Source: Tenodera sinensis
Taxonomy: Eukaryota > Arthropoda > Insecta > Mantodea > Mantidae
Length of the DNA stretch: 64,000 nt
Direction of reading: 5' to 3'
Assembly (NCBI GenBank): GCA_030765045.1
Contig: CM060965.1
Span: 24,788,935 to 24,852,934, forward strand
Shown: in pieces, positions 56,386 to 64,000 of the stretch
How the letters are laid out: each line of letters begins with the position of its first letter
Position numbering within the stretch: the stretch's first letter is position 1
The notes under the pieces: model-generated
What the model was told of the DNA's origin: nothing
Database searches by the model: none
Seen by the model: only the letters and a program-made list of their open reading frames with translations
Program-made: the position numbers and the translations under genes

Positions 56386-56694
56386 AGAAATACAACTGCC
56401 GAGCAGTAAGGTCTGTGGACGCGTGTGGAAGCAGAGGTACAGTTACCCAGCACTAGGGCCTCTGTGGACTCGTATGGAAACAGAGTTACAGTTGCCTCTG
56501 CGGATACCTGTGGAAGCAGAGCTACAGTTACCTGGCACTAAGCCTCTGTGGACGCGTGACGAAGCAAGATGGTATGGTACAGAGATGAGACCTAGAAGGC
56601 TGTCAGCTACTCACCGATTCACGAGGTATCTCCTGACATATCCGATGCATTTTACCACGTAGTTAAAGCGACATAAAATAAATGTACGTAAGAA

Positions 56695-56870
56695 AAGGCC
56701 GGAAGTATGAATGAGAGTGTGAATTTAAAGTTACAATCAAAAGTAACACCAACCCAAAGATTAAGACTGTGAATGAACGTAATTGTTGATGAACAATTGT
56801 TTCAAACGTAAAAACCCGCCGGTATATGACCTTAGATATTGAAGGCGGCATACTATAAGTGGAACACAGA
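56695..56870 (+). repeat. 5'-truncated SINE (GGTCATAT family)
   Basis: CCGGAAGTATGAATGAGAGT through CGCCGGTATATGACCTTAGA to GGCATACTATAAGTGGAACA. Headless, like the copy at 55790. Confidence 0.65.
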
Positions 56871-57035
56871 ATATCTGACATAAACTGCAATTTTAACGAG
56901 AGTTTCCAGTATTAGATAAGTTTTATCTGCTTCTTGTGGTTTCCCAGTTACATAAAATTGAGTGAGAATGAAGGTGACTTCATCGACTGTTTTATTATAC
57001 TCCTACATGACAGGATCTCCAAGAATGGGTCGTCT

Positions 57036-57310
57036 CTTTAGCACGGTGATAGCGCTGCAGCTTACCAAGCGGGAGAGCCGGGTTTGATTCCCGGTACCGA
57101 CATGGGGATTTTCTCTCGCTGGGAGACCCGATCCGGGGTACACTCAGCCTCGTTAGGTCCCTGAGGGGCCAATTGAGGAACTACTTGATTGAGAAGTAGC
57201 GGTCCCTGGACGGGAGGGCCCGGGGCAGTACCTCCAGTACTGCACCCTAGTGTTGAGCAGAGGTGAGGCACGCAGCGGCCGGGCGGTAAGTCCATTGCGC
57301 CGCGGGGTTA
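57036..57310 (+). repeat. tRNA-derived SINE, GC-rich family
   Basis: Head TTAGCACGGTGATAGCGCTG (A box) and GCCGGGTTTGATTCCCGGTA (B box), followed by a G/C-rich body ending GCGCCGCGGGG. A family distinct from the others in the window. Confidence 0.7.
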
Positions 57311-57469
57311 GTATTTACATTTTTCGCTGCTCCTTCACGCAACCAGCGACAGCATGGTGCCGAATTGGTCCCGCCGAGATTGCTCAGTTGTTTACCTTTT
57401 GTTGAAAAATTTTTCTCGAGATTTGAGACAGCGACTTAGTTTTTTATTTCAATTGTTATGTTTTTTATC

Positions 57470-57775
57470 CCCTATTGATATGTCCATCTTCAACATCTAA
57501 GGTCATATCGACGACTTTTCCTTTGGAACAGTTGCTCATTAGCGGCGGGTTCTGTCGTTTACAATTCGTATAATTTTACATTTATTTTATGTAGGGTTTT
57601 CTTTCGTGAACATTTCAAACACACATATACACACTCACTCATGCTTCCAGACTCTAGGGAGGATGAGGAATATTCCTAGCTAAACAAAAATTCCTCTCTC
57701 CAGCCGGGAATCGAACGCGGAAACTCTGGATTTGAAAGCTAGCATACTATCCACCAGACCACGAGGCAGTCAGCG
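57470..57775 (-). repeat. tRNA-derived SINE (GGTCATAT family)
   Basis: Minus-strand head: TCGTGGTCTGGTGGATAGTA (A box) and CGCGTTCGATTCCCGGCTGG (B box). The body has CCCTAGAGTCTGGAAGCATG and the 3' region CGATATGACCTTAGATGTTG. Confidence 0.8.
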
Positions 57776-57779
57776 CCTT

Positions 57780-58920
57780 ATACTGTTTGTGTCGTTTACA
57801 CTTGCGTTGGTTCAATTCAATTCAAAGATGTTTATTTGGGCATGCTTACAACATGCCCGGGCTGTTTAGGGAAACCCCTCTTCAGCCTAGTGTGGTATTT
57901 GTTACGTTTACGTGTTGGGATTTCCCTCGGCTTAAGTGCATATTTGTGTTATTTGTGTTTTTGTTGACATTGTGTAGTGTAGTGTTTTGTGATTTGTGTA
58001 TGTGTGTCAGTTCCCGTGTTCCACTTCCATCGCTCCATTCATGTGGTTCTGCCCAACAAGATTTATGGTTCTGTTGCTCGTTTATTTCTTTTTATTTTAA
58101 TGTTGCTGCTTGGCACATTGGTATTTTTTGTATGTTTAGTGTGTTTTTGTATGTTAGGGGTTTTAGTGTGTGTTTGGGTCTATTGTGTGTCTAAATGTTT
58201 TGAAAGTGTTGTAGATGCTCTCGTATTTTCTGTTCTTCTTGTTCTTGATATTTGTCATATACATGTATGAGTGTGATAAGGGGAGGGTTTTTGTCTTTTG
58301 GTGTTTCTTGTATAGTCTTCATCTTTTGTGCCGTGTTTATGAGTGTTCTTCTGTAGCTTCTTGTGTGTGCGCTGTGAATGTATGTTATGAATTGTTTTGC
58401 TATGTGTGTGTCAATGGGTGTTGTGTTTGTGTATTGGTGTACAGTGTTGGATTTGAATTTGCGTTGCGCGATTCACGTCCATTTTGTTCCTCCCTGCATT
58501 CACAGAATGACAATAGGAGTCATGCCAACATTTTCATCGATAAGCTGGGATGTGGCATGCAATACTTGCATAAAATGCGCATAAACGTGGGTAACTTATT
58601 GAGTTTCTAGACATCGAAGTCAAAAAGTGTTTCTACATTAGGGTACATTCATACATAGGATAGTTCAAAGGACTGATAAACATTCCAGAGCACATAGGAG
58701 AAGAAGAAAACAAACCGAAATGCAGATAACAACCACAAAAGAAGACAACATTCACGAGTACATCTACCTTTAGCAGTGAAGGGATTAATGGGCACATTAT
58801 GACAACATAATTAATAATTACTGTCTTTGCTTTGTGTAAATCTAATACTTTTTAAATTAACATGACTGTTATATTTATGTCATTGACACGTACGCAAAGC
58901 AAACAACTAAAGTAAGAAGT
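57780..58920. other. T/G-rich stretch, no supported gene
   Basis: Overlapping plus-strand ORFs up to 135 residues are Cys/Phe/Val-rich products of the T/G bias (TGTGT runs). The minus strand is C/A-rich with many stops. It could be the 3' region of an old LINE in minus orientation, but no RT motif was found. Confidence 0.35.
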
Positions 58921-58924
58921 CGGA

Positions 58925-59263
<339 letters not shown>

Positions 59264-59518
59264 TTAGCCTAGCGCTTATGCTTTTGAAAAGCGTTTTGGC
59301 TTACACGTATTAGTAATGATTCACTTGATCACATTGGTCTGTTTGAAAGTATGGTTCCAACTTGATTTGTAAAGAAGCCCATCATACAAAAATTATCTTA
59401 ATATGCCCATGATTGCACTAATTTCTAAGCTTGTTCCTGAGCCTTTGTCACTAGGCGGTTGGTTTGATTACTCGTTGTTTCTTCAGGATGTGAGAAAGAC
59501 TGTTAAATTATATCAGTC

Positions 59519-59710
59519 AATGTTTAATGCTCCATTTATATGCCGCATTTAATATCTAAGGTCATATCGGCGACTTTTTAGCTTGGGAACATTGCTTAAC
59601 AGCATACTTCCAGACTATAGGGAGAATGGAAAAATTCCCACCCACCAGTCGGGAGTCGAACGCGGTATTTTGAAGGTTAGCATGCTAACCAGCAGACCAC
59701 AGAAGTACTC
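59519..59710 (-). repeat. tRNA-derived SINE (GGTCATAT family), shortened
   Basis: 3' body CCGATATGACCTTAGATATT at the left. The right end contains the B-box-like CGTTCGACTCCCGACTGG and an A box TGGTCTGCTGGTTAGCATG. About 100 bp of middle body is missing. Confidence 0.7.
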
Positions 59711-59714
59711 GATC

Positions 59715-61219
59715 AGAAAATATATTCTAGCAAGTTTTACAAACCGACTTAACAGTGGCTTCAATTTCAACCAATCATGGCTGTCGATATGAAACTGCTA
59801 AAATAAAGGTAGATGCTCAGTTTTTTTGTGACGTTTAACACTGATTTTCAAATGTTCGGAAGTAGTAAACAAACTAAAATTAAGAAAAAGCTTTTGCGAT
59901 GTTGAAATGCGATACTTAAGTACTACGGTGAATAATATTACAAGTAAGTGCTAATACTTTAGAAGGTATTCTGTTCCGGAAGTCTCAGCAACATTCATAA
60001 TTCCTTCCATCCCTCGCTTTTCTCTACTCTGGCTCATGACATTCTTGATAAGATAGAAACCGCTCACTGTGTTAGAAAGATAATACATGGTGCAGTAAAT
60101 CGTGATATCATTTTACATAAAAAATCTCTAAAAAAGAGAAAGTAATCATTCCACCATGCACACAAAGATCGCGAATTTTGAGCAGTATATTATAATTTAA
60201 AAACTATTGCATTTTTGTTTACTACGAAGGTTTGTGGTTCATCATTTGTTTAGCATTTGCTTATCATAACATTGCAGAAAATATCCAAATGCATATGCTA
60301 TTGAATTATGAATTGAGGATAGTCGAACACGTGGTGTTCAGCCTAAAAATAAATAATCGAAATTCTATTTCGTCTTCAAACTCTATACGTTGTGAGTACA
60401 AGAATTTAATATTAAATGTTATTTTACACAGAGTAATTACAATGCTATACTAAATAACTCGTTCAACTGAGTTAATTAAACCAATTCCTAGTTTTAAAGT
60501 CTTACATTTTGTGTCATTTTCAACAGAATCTATCAATTGCAATTATTTCTACTGACTATTTGGGTAAGTAAAAGTTGAAGTTCAGGTAAACCTCTATTTC
60601 CAAATAATTAACTAAAACCTAAACGTCTAAAACTACATGTATGCTTTGAACTTGGGCGTCGCGAAGGGGGGCGGCAAGGGGACCATTGACCCCCTTGGAA
60701 ATTAATGAATTTACTGTTTAGTCAAGTACTACTGGACTACTGTTTTAATGTTGATGTAAAGAATAGTTTTTATTTAGCACAAATTAAAACGCTTATTCGC
60801 AACAAAAATTTATAACTCATACTTTTTACATTTTTTTTTGGCAACAGGATAATGAATTAATATTGTGTGATTGACTGATTGCAAACTTCCAAGCCTCCCC
60901 CCCACCTCCTCCCTTCTGAAGAAAAGTCTGTCGGTGTCCATGGCTATGAATGCATTACATCTGCATCCGTTTAAAATTCTCTTCTGCCCAAACATAAGAT
61001 GACATCTCTCATTGGATTTCATTGCACGCTCTAAAGCTCAAGTTCACACTGAACTTCAACAGTGACTGTAGGACAATATCGTATAAAGTTTACTCTAAAG
61101 CACATTTTCCTCTTTGTCAGCTGTTGTTAACAAAAGTAGCACGACACAGTTGACCACATTTCGTAAAGAAACGTAAGCAGGAATTAGTTTAAAATAAACA
61201 ATGATGTGGCTGCACTTAC
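59715..61219. other. start of GGT intron 1, nothing recognised
   Basis: AT-rich, with a short G-rich patch at 60662-60690 and a C-rich one at 60895-60912. No coding evidence. Confidence 0.4.
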
Positions 61220-61233
61220 CTTTTGGAGAACAT
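61220..61233 (-). CDS. gamma-glutamyltransferase, predicted coding exon 1 (N-terminus)
   Basis: On the minus strand an ATG at 61233 opens four codons, MFSK, plus AG, and is followed at once by a strong donor (AG then gtaagtg, 61219 downward). The next GGT exon at 23497 begins with a single A completing the split codon (AGA, Arg), which gives MFSKRPGLSKHK and runs into the membrane anchor. A short cytosolic tail before a type II signal anchor is what animal GGTs have. The -3 base before the ATG is A, a good start context. The surrounding 300 bp is less AT-rich than its neighbours and carries no repeat I recognise, as expected of a promoter and 5' UTR. The call is inference from phase and position; a different upstream exon is possible. 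Confidence 0.55.
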
Positions 61234-61560
61234 CGTTGCGGTGTTAGTAGCTACTGCCGGTGTTGCACACTAATAAGTGAAAGTGTCGTGACGCTCACAG
61301 TGTGTACCTGGATTTGCAAGGAAAGAAGAAAAAAACTATAGTCTGTTGTAGATGTGTGAAGAAGCTGTTCGTCCGCTACTTCGCTGACCCAGCGCTACCA
61401 CTGGTTCGTGACACACTGGGCCATCACCTGGCTGCTATCACCTAGCTAGCCGCTTCCTCCGGTGTTTATTGGTTGTGTATGACAACACAGAGTGCTCTAC
61501 TTTACTGAGGCAGATTATTATTACTCACGCTAACATTGGCGGCTGAGGTTTTAACACATC
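61234..61560 (-). promoter_or_regulatory. candidate promoter and 5' UTR of the GGT gene
   Basis: This stretch lies directly upstream (minus strand) of the predicted first GGT codons. It looks single-copy within the window and is richer in G+C than its surroundings. It holds a CCAAT-like AACCAATAAA near 61470 and several TCAGT/CAGT initiator-like motifs. No clear TATA box was found and the transcription start was not located. It also contains upstream ATG triplets, so the true start of transcription may lie close to the coding ATG. Confidence 0.35.
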
Positions 61561-61779
61561 AGCTTCGAGCTCTTTATGCTTTAATTTCATACTTTCACTG
61601 TATGAAATGAGCATGTTTAAAAAATATCTTATACATTCACATTACAATCTCTAATGTTCCATAAATTACTCTTACAAATGCTTATTCTTCACAATGGAGA
61701 TGATTTTTCAATATACACATATTTCGTTGAAGTAGTTATAACAAGATTACAATAGGCTAAAGCAACAGACAAGGGTTTA

Positions 61780-62200
61780 AACAAATGATAAACAGGTGAT
61801 AGCTATTTCTGGCCTAGAAGTTCTATAGGTACCCTTCCATGTCTCTTTCAAGGCTCTAAGTATCCGCGGCAGATGTGCATGGCTGGGAACTTTCTCTCTT
61901 CCTCCGCATCGGGGGAGGTCTCTGGTTCCCGAGCGCCCCCTTGGGGTGTGTAAGCCCACGGGGGGGTGGGGGGGGGAGGCCTTGTACCTGCAACGAGCCA
62001 CCACCGGATGGTTTAAAAGTCTATATCTGTTAAGGAACCCGTCTTCTCTTCTCAGGTCCGACGACCCTTAGTATCCTCTCACCTCACCCTTCCCTCTCGG
62101 AGATGGCCCCATCAGGGGCATAGCCAAAAAAGATCTTCTCTAGGTCGAGGTGCTAAGTCCCTCCCTCCGATCCTTGCCATATATCCATACCATCTTACCT
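61780..62200. repeat. GC-rich unclassified repeat-like block
   Basis: Sharp GC island with a G-run (GGGGGGGTGGGGGGGGGAGG, about 61961-61980) and CCCTTGGGG/CCCCAAGGGG symmetry. It looks like a LINE or SINE segment by composition, but no A/B box or RT motif was found. Confidence 0.35.
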
Positions 62201-62465
62201 GCCTAGGTTTGGATGTGGCTTGACTGCAATAGAAAATGAAAGGGTGATGCCAATCATTCGGTTGTTTCTCACGATGTCATTTAGGGACTTCTAGTCCAGG
62301 ATGCTTTTAAACATCTGGCTCTTGATTTAGTTTCCTTTATCCTCCTGTGTCTGCAACGTAATGTGTAGTGAAGCTATTTTTGCCAAGATTTATCTCAATC
62401 ACAATGAAATCGTTAGAAAAGTAAGCGTTCGTAAGAATGGTTTTTAGAAATTGAATAAAAAAATA

Positions 62466-63307
62466 GTCTGAAGTGTTGCACTCACATGATTTCTCTACTC
62501 TTGGACTAACCATTCTTACAAACTCTTATTCCTATATCTTCTTTGTTAGTTGAGATAAACATTTGCAAAAATTATCTTATGCTTATTTCCTTGTAGGTGC
62601 AAGGGGAATGTGGGAATACAGTAGGTCTTGTGCGATAGTCAACTCTTTTAAAGCTTAGAGATCCCGTTCTCTTTGCACGCTTAACATATAAAAATTGAAC
62701 AACGATGTTCCATTTCACGAAAGTTTTAAGCCTTCCCAAACTGACACAAATAACAAGCAATATCTCCGAAATAGTTCACTCTACAACAAATTTATTCGGA
62801 TATAAACTGTGTGTTTTAGAGAGATCTACATTTTATTATAGTAAGATTTGGTCTATCTCTTAGGGTTTACGAGTTATTCAAAAGTCATCCAGAGTAAACA
62901 GGACTACATAGGCTATGGGCAGAAAATTCAAGATATACATTTCACTTGTCATAAAAATATCTAAAACAGATTGCAGTTTAATCAAAACCGTTAGAGCCAT
63001 TTGCAAGAAAATCAAAATTTTCGAAAAATTTCCCATGTAAATTAGTTTAGGGTGGAACAATTTTCGCCTAAATATTCGTGTCACTTCCTTGAAAACATTA
63101 AACTTAGATACCAAGTTTGTTTTAAACCGACTTTTCGTTTTTGAGTTATGCTGTTCACACACTGACACACAGACACACACACGGACCTTTTTCTAAAAAT
63201 GCTTTTTTTTTATTTAGGGGACCTCAAAACATATTTCTGCTGAGATCTCGACATCGAATTTTTGGGTGGAACACAATACTTCCTCTACTATACGTGATAG
63301 AGAAAGT
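62466..63307 (-). repeat. ~850-bp CTTTCTCTAC repeat, copy D
   Basis: From TCTGAAGTGTTGCACTCACA to GTGATAGAGAAAGTA in minus orientation. All internal blocks are present with moderate divergence from copy C. Confidence 0.85.
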
Positions 63308-64000
63308 AAAAATGCAGATAATAAAATTATTTCTGTAAACGTTTATGTCGATTAACATAGAACAAGTAAAAGAATAGTTGGAGAACAGTAGATGGAGAAA
63401 GTCATGTGAATGTAACTCATCAGATTCACCAGAGTGAAATACGTCAGTATGGTTGTAACAAAAACGCAACTGCATTCTATTAAGTTTTGGCACCAGAAAA
63501 CTCTGAAATTATGGATTTTATGAGTACACATTACTAAGTTCAAACTGTTTTGCTTTTATGTTGAAAATATATAACTTATATTTCTCCACTGATCTGAGAC
63601 CATGAAGGTATCTGAAAATGACACAGCAGTTATAGCTAATGATGTTTTTGTACTTAAGTGGTTTCTGAGAAAAGTAATTTATCAAAGTGATGGGAAAATT
63701 ATTTTAATAAATAGTTTTTCTCTATACAGTCACTTTTCTAAAGTAAGCTAAACGGTGCAGAAACACAAAATCAAAGATGTAGAATTATCTCAAAATGTAT
63801 GTAAATCATAAGAATTTGAGCAATAATTTGTTTTGCTGCTCGTATTATATTGGTACTTTTGACATAACAGTATGGAATTACAAGCATAAATAAACCGTTG
63901 AGTGCAGGCTTTTATATTAGGACTTTTTGCCGGATTTACATTTCAAAAGTATCTAAATGTAAGAAGCGTTCATTTTGGTTAAAAATTTAAAAAAAATGTA
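63308..64000. other. sequence upstream of the GGT gene, nothing recognised
   Basis: 63390-63425 repeats GGAGAAAGTCATGTGAATGT and CTCATCAGATT, a fragment of the right end of the ~850-bp repeat (plus orientation). The rest is featureless AT-rich DNA. Confidence 0.4.

Noticed and set aside
57787..58610. Cys/Phe-rich membrane-like proteins of 93-135 residues
   Set aside because: Overlapping frames in T/G-biased DNA, no family match and no splice structure.

Overview
The window is eukaryotic nuclear DNA, AT-rich and crowded with mobile elements. It is most likely from an arthropod, probably an insect with a large genome. The clues are short-exon genes with GT-AG introns, many tRNA-derived SINE families, mariner and MULE-like transposase relics, a Gypsy-type LTR element, an arthropod-style Polinton-like PolB element and TTAGG-type motifs. 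Species-level placement is a guess.

One host gene explains the layout. A gamma-glutamyltransferase (glutathione hydrolase) gene runs on the minus strand across almost the whole window. A 14-nt first coding exon (MFSK + AG) lies at 61220-61233, followed by exons at 23276-23497 (membrane anchor), 11721-11941, 10223-10421, 4848-5045 and 1722-1965. All splice phases agree and together give 366 codons. The catalytic C-terminal part continues past the left edge. Intron 1 would be about 37.7 kb and intron 2 about 11.3 kb, so nearly everything else here is intronic.

Left third (1-27 kb): two pogo/Tigger-like MITEs, an inverted SINE pair, relics of mariner, MULE-like, hAT-like and non-LTR elements, copies of a ~850-bp unclassified repeat, a 916-bp TIR element carrying a helix-turn-helix gene relic, and an LTR retrotransposon (18636-20842). 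That retrotransposon has identical 195-bp LTRs, and its pol region is replaced by an intronless, in-frame stretch of 99 Gly-X-Y triplets from a fibrillar collagen.

Middle (28.5-33 kb): about 100 tandem copies of a 41-bp satellite, each holding a 10-bp palindrome with an E-box, interrupted by one SINE. A diverged copy of the array's right edge and its flank lies 21 kb away at 53.74-54.35 kb.

36464-53063: a 16.6-kb Polinton/Maverick-like element that is almost entirely one palindrome. Two ~8.17-kb arms, each with an apparently intact 1219-aa protein-primed-type family B DNA polymerase, surround a 266-bp core, and a 6-bp target-site duplication (TATGCA) flanks the whole. No integrase, packaging ATPase, protease or capsid gene is seen. 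The right end (54-64 kb) holds SINEs, a 340-bp AAT/ATT inverted microsatellite, another ~850-bp repeat and the presumed promoter/5' exon of the host gene.
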